Positions 38,891-49,764 of a DNA stretch of 64,000 bases are shown piece by piece. The translations under genes were made by a program, and so were the position numbers. This stretch comes from Acidobacteriota bacterium. Its GTDB lineage: Bacteria > Acidobacteriota > Terriglobia > Terriglobales > Acidobacteriaceae. The notes under the pieces were generated by a model, which saw nothing but the letters and a program-made list of their open reading frames with translations, did no database searches and had not been told where the DNA came from. Every line of letters starts with the position of its first letter. The stretch's first letter is position 1. Location of the stretch: contig JAJXZL010000010.1 in NCBI GenBank assembly GCA_021780075.1, forward strand, positions 1 to 64,000, read 5' to 3'.

Positions 38891-41304
38891 TCCGATTCCT
38901 GCAACATCGCCGCAGCAACAACAGCCTGGCCATAGCTGAGCCCACCATCGCCTGGACTGACGTGGCGATGCTGGTACACATCGAACCCTTCGTGTTCAAG
39001 CCCAAGGCGCAACAGTCTCGTCAGCCGCCGGTTGTGCAGGCATCCTCCACTCAGCGCAACCTGAGTCAGCCCTGTTGCGGTGCGGGCCAACACTGCCGCC
39101 TTAACAAATCCTGCGGCCACACCGCTATGAAAGCGCGCAGCGATGCGCGCTTTCTGCGCACAAGCGCGGATGTCCTCAATCAATGCGCGCCACAGCGGCG
39201 AGGCGCTCACGCACACAGGCTCGCGGCGCGTCCAGTTGCCGCCAACCAACTCCATTGCATAACCTGGCGCATCCGCCTCATCAACTGCCAACCCTTCCAG
39301 TTCAATTGCCGCCTGCGCCTCGTAGTCCACAACGCGCCGCCCCAACACCACCGCCGCAACAGCATCAAACAATCTTCCGCAGCTTGAGGTCAGAGGCGCG
39401 TTCACGCCGCGCTCCATCATCCGAACAAGCACGCGCGTCTCCTTGCTGCTTGCGCTCAACATCGCATGCATGCCGGCATCCTGCACATCGAAGCCCGCTG
39501 CATGCAGATGGCCCAATGCCATCCGCCATGGCTCGTGAATTGCCGCCTCGCCACCGGGCATGGGCACATATTCGAGATGCGCAAATCGCTCGCACGCCCC
39601 ACGTCCGCAAATCAGCACTTCCCCGCCCCAGACACGCCCATCGATGCCATACCCTGTTCCGTCGAGTGCAAGACCAATCACCGGCCCGGCCACGCCATGC
39701 TCCGCCATGCACCCCGCCACATGCGCATGATGGTGTTGCACTGCAAGCAACCTCAGGCCGCGCTCCCGAGCCCACTCCTTTGCCCACGATGTAGAGAGAT
39801 ACCCCGGATGCATATCATGCACCACCGTCTCCGGCGTAATCTCGAATGTACGCATCATGTGGTCAAGTGACTCCTTGAAAAACTCAAGACCGGTCAGGTC
39901 TTCAAGATCGCCCAGGTGCTGGCTCTGGTAGGCAAACCGGCCACGCGCAAGTGCAAACACGTTCTTCAGGTGGCCGCCGACAGCCAGCAGAGGAGGCGAC
40001 TCCAGCGGCAGCGCCACACCCAGCGGCACAAAGCCCCGTGCCCTCCGGATCAACTGCGGCGCTTCGTCCACGATCGCCGTCACCGAATCATCACAACGCT
40101 GCAAGATCTCTCGATCATGCATCAGAAAGGCATCTGCGATACCGCTGAGTCGCGTGCGAGCCTCCTCATTGTCGATCGCAATCGGCTCCTCGCTTAGGTT
40201 TGCCGAGGTCATCACCAGCGCATGAACACGCCCATCGGCAAAGAACAGATGTTGCAACGGCGCATACGGCAGAAAGACGCCCAGCCATGGAACTCCCGGC
40301 GCAACAGAGGGCGCGATGCGATTGCCGTTGCGTGCCTGCGCCAGCACAATGGGCCGAGCCGGCGTTTGCAGCAACGCCGCTTCCTCATCTGTCAGTGCAC
40401 AAATCTCACGCGCGGCATGTATGTCACGCACCATCACCGCGAGGGGCTTTCCAAACCGGCGCTTGCGCTCTCTCAGCCGCATCACCGCGGCCTCATTGGT
40501 TGCATCCACGCTCAGGTGGAAGCCACCAATCCCCTTGATCGCCATGATCTGGCCTGCAAGCAGCCGCTCTATCGTTTCCGTCACAGCATCTTCAGTGGGA
40601 ATCGCAGAGCCGTCCGGAGCGACCAGCATTACGCGCGGACCGCACTCCCAGCAGGCATTCGGCTGCGCATGGAAGCGTCTGTTCGCCGGATCATCGTATT
40701 CCTGCTGGCAACGCGCGCACATGCGAAACGTAGCCATCGACGTCTGCGGACGGTCATACGGAATGCGCCGCGTAATCGTAAAGCGAGGCCCGCAATTGGT
40801 GCAGTTGAGAAACGGATAGCGAAAGCGGCGGTCGGCGGGATCCAGTAACTCCCGCAGGCAATCGGAACAGGTCGCAGCATCCGCAGGAATGTCAGTGTTT
40901 ACCTTGCCCCTGACCTGGCTGGAAATGATGCGAAACCCTGCTTCGCCTCTGGCCGCCAGCACTTCTACCGCAATCGAATCGATCCGCGCCAGAGGTGGCG
41001 TTTCGGAACGCAATCGCGCAAGAAATGCCTTGACACGCGCGCCGTGCCCCTCGATCTCGATCGTTACGCCGGCCGTGTCGTTGCCAATGTATCCGGACAG
41101 CGACTCCTCCACGGCGAGCCGGTAGACAAACGGTCTGAACCCCACTCCCTGCACAACGCCGCAGACCCGCACTCTGTGCCGCGTTAGCCCCTCGCGCCTT
41201 CCTTCTTTTGCGTGATCTTCTGCCGTCACAATCGCGCCTCGCGTCGCAGACAAGAATAGCGCATGGAATTGCCCTTGCCCCTGCATTCCGAGAGCGGCCA
41301 TCAC
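38887..41304 (-). CDS. hypF: Carbamoyltransferase HypF ([NiFe] hydrogenase maturation)
   Basis: Acylphosphatase VCGVVQGVGFRPFVYRLA, zinc fingers CSDCLREL...CTNCGPRFTITRRIPYDRPQTSM and CARCQQEY...CWECGP, HHHAHVAGCMAEH. Confidence 0.96.
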   Translation of the reverse strand: MMAALGMQGQGQFHALFLSATRGAIVTAEDHAKEGRREGLTRHRVRVCGVVQGVGFRPFVYRLAVEESLSGYIGNDTAGVTIEIEGHGARVKAFLARLRSETPPLARIDSIAVEVLAARGEAGFRIISSQVRGKVNTDIPADAATCSDCLRELLDPADRRFRYPFLNCTNCGPRFTITRRIPYDRPQTSMATFRMCARCQQEYDDPANRRFHAQPNACWECGPRVMLVAPDGSAIPTEDAVTETIERLLAGQIMAIKGIGGFHLSVDATNEAAVMRLRERKRRFGKPLAVMVRDIHAAREICALTDEEAALLQTPARPIVLAQARNGNRIAPSVAPGVPWLGVFLPYAPLQHLFFADGRVHALVMTSANLSEEPIAIDNEEARTRLSGIADAFLMHDREILQRCDDSVTAIVDEAPQLIRRARGFVPLGVALPLESPPLLAVGGHLKNVFALARGRFAYQSQHLGDLEDLTGLEFFKESLDHMMRTFEITPETVVHDMHPGYLSTSWAKEWARERGLRLLAVQHHHAHVAGCMAEHGVAGPVIGLALDGTGYGIDGRVWGGEVLICGRGACERFAHLEYVPMPGGEAAIHEPWRMALGHLHAAGFDVQDAGMHAMLSASSKETRVLVRMMERGVNAPLTSSCGRLFDAVAAVVLGRRVVDYEAQAAIELEGLAVDEADAPGYAMELVGGNWTRREPVCVSASPLWRALIEDIRACAQKARIAARFHSGVAAGFVKAAVLARTATGLTQVALSGGCLHNRRLTRLLRLGLEHEGFDVYQHRHVSPGDGGLSYGQAVVAAAMLQESD

Positions 41305-41351
41305 GCATCCGTGACTCTGTTAGTCGGCACACACCAGCGCGGGAAAGCATA

Positions 41352-42113
41352 ATGAATGAAGAACGGGACGCGGGGAGATTGAGCATCATGTCTTTCAACC
41401 GATTGAGCGCAGTGTGGGCAGTTGGCTCCATTCTTCTCCTGGCATCGCTCGACATTGCACCCTCTGCGGCTCAGCAACTCGATGCTTCTTCTGTAATCCG
41501 CCACATCGACGCCGCGGTCGAATCCAGGGTTGAAAGCGTTGTGAGCTTCACTGTGAGCGAACACTATGCTGTCTACAGGGGTACTAACGAAATCCACCCA
41601 GCGGCTGAGATGACCGTCAAGACAACCTACGATAAGGGAACCGGCAAGAGCTACACAATCGTTTCCCAGAGCGGTTCCGCGATCATACGAAAGTTCGGAT
41701 TACTCCCGCTTCTTGAGAATGAGAAGAGTATCAACCAACCGGGCAACGTCGAACGGTCGTGGTTCACGTCAGCGAATTATGACATGAAGCTGAAAGCCGG
41801 CGTAATCCAGCGGCAGGACGGACGCGACTGCATCGCGCTGTCAATTAAGCCACAGCGCAAGGCTCCGAACCTGATCGACGGAACCCTGTGGGTGGATGCG
41901 AAGGATTACCAGATCGCGCGCATTGAGGGGGTCGCATCAAAAAATCCCTCGATCCTCGCAGGAACTACCCAGATGATGCGCCAGTACCAGAACGTGGACG
42001 GCTTCGCAATGGCCACCCATGCCAGAGCGGAGTCCAACAGCTTTCTCTTCGGCCGTATTGTCGTAGTCATTGACTACAGTGACTATCAGATCCGGTTACA
42101 TCCAAAGAATTGA
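41352..42113 (+). CDS. Secreted protein of unknown function, LolA/outer-membrane lipoprotein-sorting-like
   Basis: Signal peptide-like N-terminus (SAVWAVGSILLLASLDIAPSAAQQ); beta-rich body with TLWVDAKDYQIARIEGVASK typical of LolA-like folds. Confidence 0.7.
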   Translation: MNEERDAGRLSIMSFNRLSAVWAVGSILLLASLDIAPSAAQQLDASSVIRHIDAAVESRVESVVSFTVSEHYAVYRGTNEIHPAAEMTVKTTYDKGTGKSYTIVSQSGSAIIRKFGLLPLLENEKSINQPGNVERSWFTSANYDMKLKAGVIQRQDGRDCIALSIKPQRKAPNLIDGTLWVDAKDYQIARIEGVASKNPSILAGTTQMMRQYQNVDGFAMATHARAESNSFLFGRIVVVIDYSDYQIRLHPKN

Positions 42114-42244
42114 GCCTCGCAAACGATAGGCCCGATTCTGCCTACCCAGTTTCTCGCGCTAGACACGGTGTTGCTTCGCCAATCGCCTTGCGCTGGGTAA
42201 TAGACGGCACGCGCAATACGATTCAACTGCTTTATACTGAGCCC

Positions 42245-43012
42245 GTGACACCAATTTTCGGCGACTGGAAACTCGATGCCGCACTCGGCTCCTGCCTGCT
42301 GCTTGGGCTGCGCCATGGCTTTGACTACGACCATCTCGCCGCCATTTCTGACATCACGGCCGTGCAACGAAACTTGCGGAGCGGATTACGGTTAGGCATG
42401 ACCTATGCTCTGGGCCACGCCTTCACCGTGGCTGCGCTCGGCGTGGCTGTTTTGCAGTTGCACATGGGTCTGCCCGAGGGAATCGACCACTGGACGGAGC
42501 GGCTCATCGGGCTCACTCTCATCGTGCTCGGCCTCGGGGTTGTGGCTGGCATCCTGCGCAATGACGCGCATGGCCACAGCCATGGCCGCATCGAAAGTCG
42601 TCTGGCGATCGCAATCAACGGTGTGCTCTGGCTGGCGTGGAAGGCGCGCCGCGTGTGGAACCGCGAAGCCCCGAAGCCAGAGCGCTTCCAATGGATGTAC
42701 AACGGCAAATCTGTGTTTCTTATCGGAGTTCTGCACGGCGTAGGCGCCGAAACACCAAGCCAGTTGGCGCTGTTTTTCCTCACAGCCAACCTTGGTGGAA
42801 CGTCGCGCGGACTGATGGGCCTGGCCGCATTTGCCGTGGGCCTTGTGGCGATGAACGCGCTCATGACCGCATCCATGGGAGGAGCGTTCAAGGCTACAGG
42901 TCACCATCCACGCTACTACCGCGCAATTGCATGGACAGGCGCCATCTACAGTTGCGGAATCGGGTTCATTTTCCTGCTGGGCATCTCTGATCGCCTGCCT
43001 TCATTAGGCTAG
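42245..43012 (+). CDS. NiCoT-type nickel/cobalt permease
   Basis: GLRHGFDYDHLAAISDIT (RHxxDxDHI-like motif), TYALGHAFTVAALG, HGHSHG, LIGVLHGVGAETPSQLALF; GTG start proposed rather than TTG 42110. Confidence 0.82.
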   Translation: MTPIFGDWKLDAALGSCLLLGLRHGFDYDHLAAISDITAVQRNLRSGLRLGMTYALGHAFTVAALGVAVLQLHMGLPEGIDHWTERLIGLTLIVLGLGVVAGILRNDAHGHSHGRIESRLAIAINGVLWLAWKARRVWNREAPKPERFQWMYNGKSVFLIGVLHGVGAETPSQLALFFLTANLGGTSRGLMGLAAFAVGLVAMNALMTASMGGAFKATGHHPRYYRAIAWTGAIYSCGIGFIFLLGISDRLPSLG

Positions 43013-43197
43013 CGCGGGCGCTCGCGCTGCTCGGCGCCGCCATAAAGGCCGCCTCAAATCCCCTCATTCCTGCCCCATCCACATCGACTCTTCGTATCTG
43101 CCAGAAAATAAATTTTCCGTGAAACGAGAGTCCCGCTTGCCCATGCCGCAAAGAGTGGCGAGCATCACTCGGCAGGATGATGCAGCTTACGATTCAT

Positions 43198-43213
43198 CGT
43201 GACAGTTGTCACG
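43198..43213. promoter_or_regulatory. Candidate Crp/Fnr-family operator upstream of hoxE (CGTGACAGTTGTCACG)
   Basis: 16-nt inverted repeat with perfect 7-bp arms, containing GTGA-CAGTTG-TCAC; second, one-mismatch copy GTGG-CGAGCA-TCAC at 43155-43168. Confidence 0.5.
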
Positions 43214-43309
43214 GATAATAAAAGACTTTCCACGTACAACGTATCTAGACACGGACCACAAAAGACTGCACAATCACTGTGCGACGAGCGCAGGCAAGAG
43301 GGAGGCATT

Positions 43310-43807
43310 GTGACTACATTCACCCCCCCGCCGCTACCAAGCGACGACAAACGTTGGAAGATCGTGAACGGAACGATGCGCAAAAACGGCTTTGCACGTC
43401 ATGCGCTGATCGAAACACTTCACACCGTGCAGTCCTCGTTCGGATATTTAGACGATGACTCCATCCGCTTCGTGGCTCGCTCCCTCCGCGTGCCTCTCAG
43501 CCAGGCTTATGGCGTGGCGACCTTCTACCACTATTTCAGCCTGAAGCCGCCCGGCGAGCACACCATGACCATCTGCACCGGCACGGCCTGCTACATCAAA
43601 GGCGCAGACAAGTTACTGGCCGAGTCGGAAATGAAGCTCGGTGTCGCACTCGGCCAAACGACCGCCGACGGCAAGGTCAGCCTCATGACCGCTCGTTGCG
43701 TAGGCGCATGCAGTCGCGCCCCGGTTGTACTCTGCGATGGAAAAGTCTCGGGCGAAATGTCCCGCGAGCAACTGATTGAGCAGCTTGAAAGGTGGACGGT
43801 GGAATGA
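43310..43807 (+). CDS. hoxE: Bidirectional [NiFe] hydrogenase diaphorase subunit HoxE (NuoE-like)
   Basis: GTG start with [65 protein letters not shown]...[15 protein letters not shown]. Confidence 0.93.
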   Translation: MTTFTPPPLPSDDKRWKIVNGTMRKNGFARHALIETLHTVQSSFGYLDDDSIRFVARSLRVPLSQAYGVATFYHYFSLKPPGEHTMTICTGTACYIKGADKLLAESEMKLGVALGQTTADGKVSLMTARCVGACSRAPVVLCDGKVSGEMSREQLIEQLERWTVE

Positions 43808-45444
43808 ACCTCGACGAGCTTGAACTAATTGCGAGAAGCGTTCGCCAGGAAAACGCGGCGTATGACTATGAGTTGAATGTCTGCATGGATCTCGCCTGCG
43901 CCAGCCAGGGTGCGGAAATGCTGCGCGAAGCGCTCATCGCCACCGGCGACACATCTGGCAAAAAGGTACTGGTTCGCCGTACGGGCTGCATGGGACCCTG
44001 TTCCTCTGGCCCGATGGTCAGGGTTGACCCCGATGACACGCTCTACGGCCATGTCCATGCCGATCACGCGGAAAAGATTCTCTCCAGCCTTGGTAACGAG
44101 CCCGTCGCCGTGCTGCAATGCGATCTGAACGAGCACTTCGACAAGCAGGTGCGCGTGGTGCTGGAAAACGCAGGCCACATCGACCCTGAGAAAATCGACG
44201 ACTACATTGCGCGCGATGGCTACAAAGCCTTGCTGACCGCGCTCACTGAAATGACGCCCAACGGCGTGGTCCATCGCATCACGGAGAGCGGGCTGCGCGG
44301 GCGCGGTGGCGGAGGCTATCCTACGGGCCTCAAATGGGGAACGGTAGCCAAGGCCGGCGGCGACGTGAAGTATATCGTCTGCAACGGCGACGAGGGCGAT
44401 CCCGGCGCGTTCATGGATCGTAGCGTGATGGAAGGCGACCCGCATCGCATCATCGAAGGCATGGCCATCGCGGGTTACGCAGTCGGTGCCAGCAAGGGCT
44501 TCATGTATGTGCGCGCGGAGTATCCCGTGGCCGTCGCCCGGCTCACAACTGCGCTGCGCGAGGCGCGTCGCCGCGGACTGCTGGGCAGCAACCTCTGCGG
44601 AACCACATTCAACTTCGATGTCGAAATCCGCTTGGGCGCAGGCGCTTTTGTCTGCGGAGAAGAGACAGCGCTCATCGCCTCGATTGAAGGCAAGCGCGGC
44701 ACTCCCAAGCCGCGTCCGCCGTATCCCGCGGTGAGCGGACTGTGGGGCAAGCCCACGCTCATCAACAACGTGGAAACCTTCGCCAACATCGCGCCCATTG
44801 TGCGCAACGGAGGCAAGTGGTTTGCCAACATGGGCTCGGAGAGAAGCAAAGGCACCAAAGTCTTCGCGCTCACCGGCAAGATCGCCAACACCGGCCTGGT
44901 GGAAGTGCCCATGGGGATCAAACTGCGCGAGATCATTGAGGTCATCGGCGGCGGTGTACCCAACGGGCACACCTTCAAGGCAGTGCAGACAGGAGGCCCT
45001 TCAGGCGGCTGCATCCCCGCGGAAATGCTGGACCTCGGCGTCAGTTACGATGCCCTGCTCAAAGTAGGTTCGATCATGGGATCGGGCGGCATGATCGTCA
45101 TGGACGATACCTCCTGCATGGTCAACGTGGCGCGCTTCTTTGTGGAGTTCTGCATGACCGAGTCCTGCGGCAAGTGCATTCCCTGCCGCGCCGGCACGGC
45201 ACAGATGTACAAGCTGCTGACGCGCATCTGCGACGGCTCCGGCACCATGGACGACCTGAGTCTGCTTGAGGAACTCTGCGTCACCGTCAAGGAAACCAGC
45301 CTCTGCGGACTGGGCATGACCGCGCCTAATCCCGTCTTGAGCACGCTCAAATACTTCCGGAATGAGTACGTCGATCACATCGTGCACAAGCGCTGCACGG
45401 CCGGCGTGTGCAACATCAAAGCGCCCGCGGAGGTGCTGGCATGA
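43804..45444 (+). CDS. hoxF: Bidirectional [NiFe] hydrogenase diaphorase subunit HoxF (NuoF-like)
   Basis: [72 protein letters not shown] 4Fe-4S motif. Confidence 0.95.
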   Translation: MNLDELELIARSVRQENAAYDYELNVCMDLACASQGAEMLREALIATGDTSGKKVLVRRTGCMGPCSSGPMVRVDPDDTLYGHVHADHAEKILSSLGNEPVAVLQCDLNEHFDKQVRVVLENAGHIDPEKIDDYIARDGYKALLTALTEMTPNGVVHRITESGLRGRGGGGYPTGLKWGTVAKAGGDVKYIVCNGDEGDPGAFMDRSVMEGDPHRIIEGMAIAGYAVGASKGFMYVRAEYPVAVARLTTALREARRRGLLGSNLCGTTFNFDVEIRLGAGAFVCGEETALIASIEGKRGTPKPRPPYPAVSGLWGKPTLINNVETFANIAPIVRNGGKWFANMGSERSKGTKVFALTGKIANTGLVEVPMGIKLREIIEVIGGGVPNGHTFKAVQTGGPSGGCIPAEMLDLGVSYDALLKVGSIMGSGGMIVMDDTSCMVNVARFFVEFCMTESCGKCIPCRAGTAQMYKLLTRICDGSGTMDDLSLLEELCVTVKETSLCGLGMTAPNPVLSTLKYFRNEYVDHIVHKRCTAGVCNIKAPAEVLA

Positions 45445-46154
45445 GCGAAAATGTTGAAGTCAAAACACTGGTCATCGATGGTCAGGAAGCAAGTGCACGC
45501 CGCGGCCAGACCATTCTTGAAGTGGCGCGGGAAAACAACATCAACATCCCCACCCTCTGTCATCTTGAAGGGTTAAGCGACGTGGGCGCCTGCCGCTTGT
45601 GCCTGGTGGAGATCGCAGGCAGCAACAAGCTGTTGCCTGCCTGTGTCGCCACGGTGTCAGAAGGCATGGAGGTAAGCACCAACACAGAGCGGCTGGCGAA
45701 GCATCGCCGCACCATCCTCGAACTGCTCTTCGCCGAGCGCAATCACATCTGCTCAGTCTGCGTGGCCAATGGCCACTGCGAACTGCAGTCGCTCGGGCAA
45801 TCGCAGGGATTAACGCATGTGCGGCTGCCTTATCGCAACCCCGAACTGACCGTGGATGCTTCGCATGAGCGCTTCACCCTCGATCACAATCGCTGTATCC
45901 TCTGCACGCGTTGCGTGCGTGTTTGCGCTGAGATTGAAGGTGCTCACGTGTGGGATGTGATGGGACGCGGCATCAACTCCATGGTCATCACCGACTTGAA
46001 CGATGACTGGGGAAACTCCAGTTGCACGCGCTGCGGTAAATGCGTCCAGGTATGCCCCACCGGTGCGCTCTTCGACAAGAGCCAGATTGGCTCCGAGCAC
46101 CCCAAGCATCCTGATTTTCTGCCATACCTGAACCTCATGAGGGAAGCGCAATGA
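45441..46154 (+). CDS. hoxU: Bidirectional [NiFe] hydrogenase diaphorase subunit HoxU
   Basis: 2Fe-2[70 protein letters not shown]. Confidence 0.95.
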   Translation: MSENVEVKTLVIDGQEASARRGQTILEVARENNINIPTLCHLEGLSDVGACRLCLVEIAGSNKLLPACVATVSEGMEVSTNTERLAKHRRTILELLFAERNHICSVCVANGHCELQSLGQSQGLTHVRLPYRNPELTVDASHERFTLDHNRCILCTRCVRVCAEIEGAHVWDVMGRGINSMVITDLNDDWGNSSCTRCGKCVQVCPTGALFDKSQIGSEHPKHPDFLPYLNLMREAQ

Positions 46155-46684
46155 GCAAATTGAAACTGGCAACTGTCTGGCTGGACGGATGTTCTGGCTG
46201 CCACATGTCGTTCCTCGACATGGATGAACGGCTACTTGCGTTGGCGGAACTTGTCGATGTGGTCTATAGCCCGCTCGTGGACACCAAGAGGTTTCCTGAC
46301 GAGGTGGATATCGCACTGGTCGAGGGAGCCGTGGCCTCCGTGGACGATGAGAAGAAAATCAAAAAAATTCGCGCGCACACAAAGACTCTGGTCGCGATAG
46401 GCGATTGCGCCGTGGCCGGCAATGTGCCATCCATGCGCAACCCCATCGGCCCTGAAGCGATTCTCAATCGCGCATATATTGAGAATGCCAGCGCACAGCA
46501 GCAAATTCCCTGCGTGGTTGTGCCCCGACTGCTTCAGGTCGTGCGCCCCATTCACGAGTTTGTGAAAGTCGACGTCTTTCTGCCCGGCTGCCCACCCTCT
46601 GCCGACACATTCCATACAGCGCTCACAGCGCTGGCAACCGGTGTACCGCTGGATATTTCAGCCCTCACACGATTTGGAGCCTAG
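46151..46684 (+). CDS. hoxY: [NiFe] hydrogenase small subunit HoxY
   Basis: [51 protein letters not shown]. Confidence 0.95.
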   Translation: MSKLKLATVWLDGCSGCHMSFLDMDERLLALAELVDVVYSPLVDTKRFPDEVDIALVEGAVASVDDEKKIKKIRAHTKTLVAIGDCAVAGNVPSMRNPIGPEAILNRAYIENASAQQQIPCVVVPRLLQVVRPIHEFVKVDVFLPGCPPSADTFHTALTALATGVPLDISALTRFGA

Positions 46685-46702
46685 AGCTTCGGAGCCTGCC
46701 CC

Positions 46703-48124
46703 ATGAGCCAGACCATCACCATCGATCCCGTTACTCGCCTCGAAGGCCACGGCAAGATCACCATCCAACTCAACGGTCAGGGCGGAGTGGAAGACGCGCA
46801 CTTTCACGTCACACAGGTGCGCGGCTTTGAGCGCTTCGCCCAGGGCCGGCCTTTCTATGAGATGCCCAGCCTCATGGCGCGCATCTGCGGCATCTGTCCG
46901 GTCTCGCATCTCATCGCCTCGGCAAAAGCCTGCGAAGCCATCATGTCTGTCAGGATTCCGCACACCGCCGCGCAACTGCGCCGCATGTTGAACCTGGCGC
47001 AAATGGTACAGTCGCACGCGCTCAGCTTTTTCTATCTCGCCTCGCCAGACCTGCTGCTGGGCATGGAGTCAGACCCCGCGTCGCGCCACATCTTTGGCGT
47101 GGTCAGCGCCAAGCCTGAGCTGGGACGCGCCGGTATCGCTCTGCGCCGCTTTGGCCAGCACATCATCGAGTTGCTCGGCGACAAGCGCATTCATCCCGGA
47201 TGGGTTGTGCCCGGCGGCGTGACCGAACCGCTGTCCCCGGCCAAACGCGATGAAATTCTCGCCATGATTCCCGAGGCCTATGCCAACGTCAAGCTCGCGC
47301 TGGCCGCCTACAAGCAGATCGCTGACAGTTTCAAACCGGAGATCGAGGTCTTCGCTAACTTCCCGTCACTCTTCATGGGCCTCATCAATGAAGACGAGTC
47401 GGTGGAGTTCACCGACGGCACGCTGCGGCTCATCGACGCCAAGGGCAACATCGTTGACGACGGCATCACGGCAAGCAGATTCACTGAGGTCATCGGCGAA
47501 GCCGTCGAGGCCTACAGCTACACCAAGTTTGCCTACTACAAGCCGCTCGGCTACCCTGAGGGAAGCTACCGCGTGGGTCCGCTGGCGCGGCTCAACATTG
47601 CTAAAACCATGGGTACTCCGCTCGCGGACAAGGAACTCGCCGAGTTCAAGCAGTTGGCCGAAGGGCCTGTCCAGGGATCGTTCTACTATCACCATGCGCG
47701 GCTCGTTGACATGCTCTATGGCATCGAGAAGATTGAACAGATCCTGTCCGATCCGTTGATCCTCGACACGCACGTACGCGCCACAGCAGGAGTCAATCGC
47801 CTTGAGGGCGCAGGCCAGGCTGAAGCACCGCGCGGCACACTGATGCACAACTACAAAGTGGACGAAAACGGCCTCATCACCTGGGCCAACCTCGTCATCG
47901 CCACCGGCCAGAACAACAACGCCATGAATAAGGGCGTGCTGCAGGCCGCCCGGCATTACATCAAGGATGGCAAATTTAGTGAAGGCATTCTCAATCGCAT
48001 CGAGGCCGTCGTCCGCACCTTTGACCCCTGCCTCAGTTGCTCCACGCATGCCTTTGGACAAATGCCGCTGGACGTCACGCTCATCTCGGCCGATGGAGAA
48101 ATCGTCGATCGTGTTATGCGCTAG
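46703..48124 (+). CDS. hoxH: [NiFe] hydrogenase large subunit HoxH
   Basis: [19 protein letters not shown] (L2) and C-terminal [13 protein letters not shown] Ni-ligand motif with cleavable tail. Confidence 0.97.
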   Translation: MSQTITIDPVTRLEGHGKITIQLNGQGGVEDAHFHVTQVRGFERFAQGRPFYEMPSLMARICGICPVSHLIASAKACEAIMSVRIPHTAAQLRRMLNLAQMVQSHALSFFYLASPDLLLGMESDPASRHIFGVVSAKPELGRAGIALRRFGQHIIELLGDKRIHPGWVVPGGVTEPLSPAKRDEILAMIPEAYANVKLALAAYKQIADSFKPEIEVFANFPSLFMGLINEDESVEFTDGTLRLIDAKGNIVDDGITASRFTEVIGEAVEAYSYTKFAYYKPLGYPEGSYRVGPLARLNIAKTMGTPLADKELAEFKQLAEGPVQGSFYYHHARLVDMLYGIEKIEQILSDPLILDTHVRATAGVNRLEGAGQAEAPRGTLMHNYKVDENGLITWANLVIATGQNNNAMNKGVLQAARHYIKDGKFSEGILNRIEAVVRTFDPCLSCSTHAFGQMPLDVTLISADGEIVDRVMR

Positions 48125-48148
48125 TCCACCGAACCCAATGGTGCAGCC

Positions 48149-48619
48149 ATGAGCTTCAGCCCGGCCCGCTGTGTCATCCTCGCCTGTGGCAACACGCTGC
48201 GCGAGGATGATGGCGTGGGGCCGTGGCTTGCTCAATGGGCTGCAGCCAGATTCCATGCAGCACCTGACCTCCGCATCCTCTCGCGGCAACAGTGGACGCC
48301 CGAGTTGGCCGAAGATGCAGTCCGGGCGGAGTCGGTCATCTTTATCGACTGTTCAGCAGAATCTGCTCCCGGCGAGCTCACGCTTGCCCCCGTCGCGCCC
48401 GCGGATGGGTCCCCTGGACTGGCAACGCACCATCTGGACGCGGCGCAGCTGCTCTCTCTAGGCTCGCAACTCTACAACTCCCTACCCCGCACCGCACTGT
48501 TGTTTACCGTCGGCGCCGGCTCGATGGAGCTGCGTGAGGGGTTCAGCGACGCAGTGCAGGCTGCCCTGCCTGACGCCTGCCGCCTGCTTGAACAAACGGT
48601 CCTGCAGATGCTTGGCTGA
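48149..48619 (+). CDS. hoxW: Hydrogenase maturation endopeptidase
   Basis: ILACGNTLREDDGVGPWLA (GNxLxxDDGVG), SVIFIDCSAESAPGEL, directly downstream of hoxH. Confidence 0.9.
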   Translation: MSFSPARCVILACGNTLREDDGVGPWLAQWAAARFHAAPDLRILSRQQWTPELAEDAVRAESVIFIDCSAESAPGELTLAPVAPADGSPGLATHHLDAAQLLSLGSQLYNSLPRTALLFTVGAGSMELREGFSDAVQAALPDACRLLEQTVLQMLG

Positions 48620-48678
48620 ACGCAGCGCAAGGCTCACGTACTCCCGGCATTCTTCAGCTCCGCGCCAGCACACAAAAG

Positions 48679-48716
48679 CCTGTGGCGGCGTACGCTTTCA
48701 CGCACACCGCCACAGG
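48679..48716. terminator. Hairpin between convergent hoxW and DHOD-like genes
   Basis: CCTGTGGCGG ... CCGCCACAGG (10-bp perfect arms); minus-strand 3' side reads CTTTTGTG, a short U-rich stretch. Confidence 0.55.
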
Positions 48717-48747
48717 ACTACAAAAACTCTGTGGATTGCTGTTCGGC

Positions 48748-49764
48748 CTAAAACGCTGCCATCGTATGACGCAGGCTGTAGGAACTCAGCGTCTTGATAT
48801 AGTTGCCGCGATCAAAAGGAGACGTATCCGGCACAGACCGCCTGCTCAGGCAGCCGCGCGTCTCCCACAGCGATGTATATTCGTGCTTTTCCAGCCAGTA
48901 ACGCATGTCGGCCAGCACTCTGGCGATGTGCTCAATGCCGTGAATGTGCAGTGCAGAAGCCATCATCGTCATGTTCGCTCCGGCCATGATGCTCTTCAGA
49001 ACGTCTTCAGCAGAGTGAACACCGCCGGTAATCGCCATGTCGATATTAAGATTCCCATAAAGAATTGCAGCCCAATGCAATCGGGGCAGCAGCTCTGATG
49101 GAGTTGAGAAATGCAGCGTGGGCCGCACCTCCAGCGTCTCGATGTCGAAGTCAGCCTGATAGAAACGATTGAACAGAGCCACGCCGCGAGCGCCCTTCTC
49201 CTCCAACCTGCACACCAGATGCGGAAGGCTGGTGAAGCTCTGCGAAAGCTTGACAGAGACGGGAATCTTGACCGCCTTGCAAACGCTTTCGACCAGTTCG
49301 AACAGTTGCGATTCAACGTCTGTCGAAGTCCGGCTGCAGTCCGTCGCCAGTGCGTAGGTGTTCAATTCAATCGCGTCTGCTCCAGCCAGCTCCATGTCCT
49401 TCGCAAACCGCACCCAGCCGCCCGTCGTGGTTCCATTCAGGCTGGCCAGAATCGGAATACCAACCGCTGCCTTGGCCTGTCGCAAATGGTCAAGATAGAC
49501 TTCGTGCGTCATGCGATAGTCACTCTGCGCCGGCAGGTAATCCAGCGACTCGGCAAACGACTCCGTGCCCCGCGAGAGATCCTCGTCAAGAGCGCGCGAC
49601 TCCAGGGCCAGCTGCTCCTCAAAAAGCGAGGTCAGCACGACCGCGGAAGCGCCCGCGTCCTCCATGCGGCGAATGTTATCCAGTGACTCGGAAAGAGGCG
49701 TGGATGAAACCACGATGGGGCCGTTCAACTTGAGACCGAGATAGTGCGTGGAAAAATCTATCAT
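48748..49764 (-). CDS. Dihydroorotate dehydrogenase-like protein
   Basis: MIDFSTHYLGLKLNGPIVVSSTPLSESLDNIRRMEDAGASAVVLTSLFEEQ...VSVKLSQSFTSLPHL...AITGGVHSAEDVLKSIMAGA; 4-nt overlap with nifJ. Confidence 0.9.
   Translation of the reverse strand: MIDFSTHYLGLKLNGPIVVSSTPLSESLDNIRRMEDAGASAVVLTSLFEEQLALESRALDEDLSRGTESFAESLDYLPAQSDYRMTHEVYLDHLRQAKAAVGIPILASLNGTTTGGWVRFAKDMELAGADAIELNTYALATDCSRTSTDVESQLFELVESVCKAVKIPVSVKLSQSFTSLPHLVCRLEEKGARGVALFNRFYQADFDIETLEVRPTLHFSTPSELLPRLHWAAILYGNLNIDMAITGGVHSAEDVLKSIMAGANMTMMASALHIHGIEHIARVLADMRYWLEKHEYTSLWETRGCLSRRSVPDTSPFDRGNYIKTLSSYSLRHTMAAF

Noticed and set aside
43825-44970. 381-aa minus-strand ORF opposite hoxF (and 47366-48289 opposite hoxH)
   Set aside because: Shadow ORFs; hoxF and hoxH motifs clearly define the coding strand.
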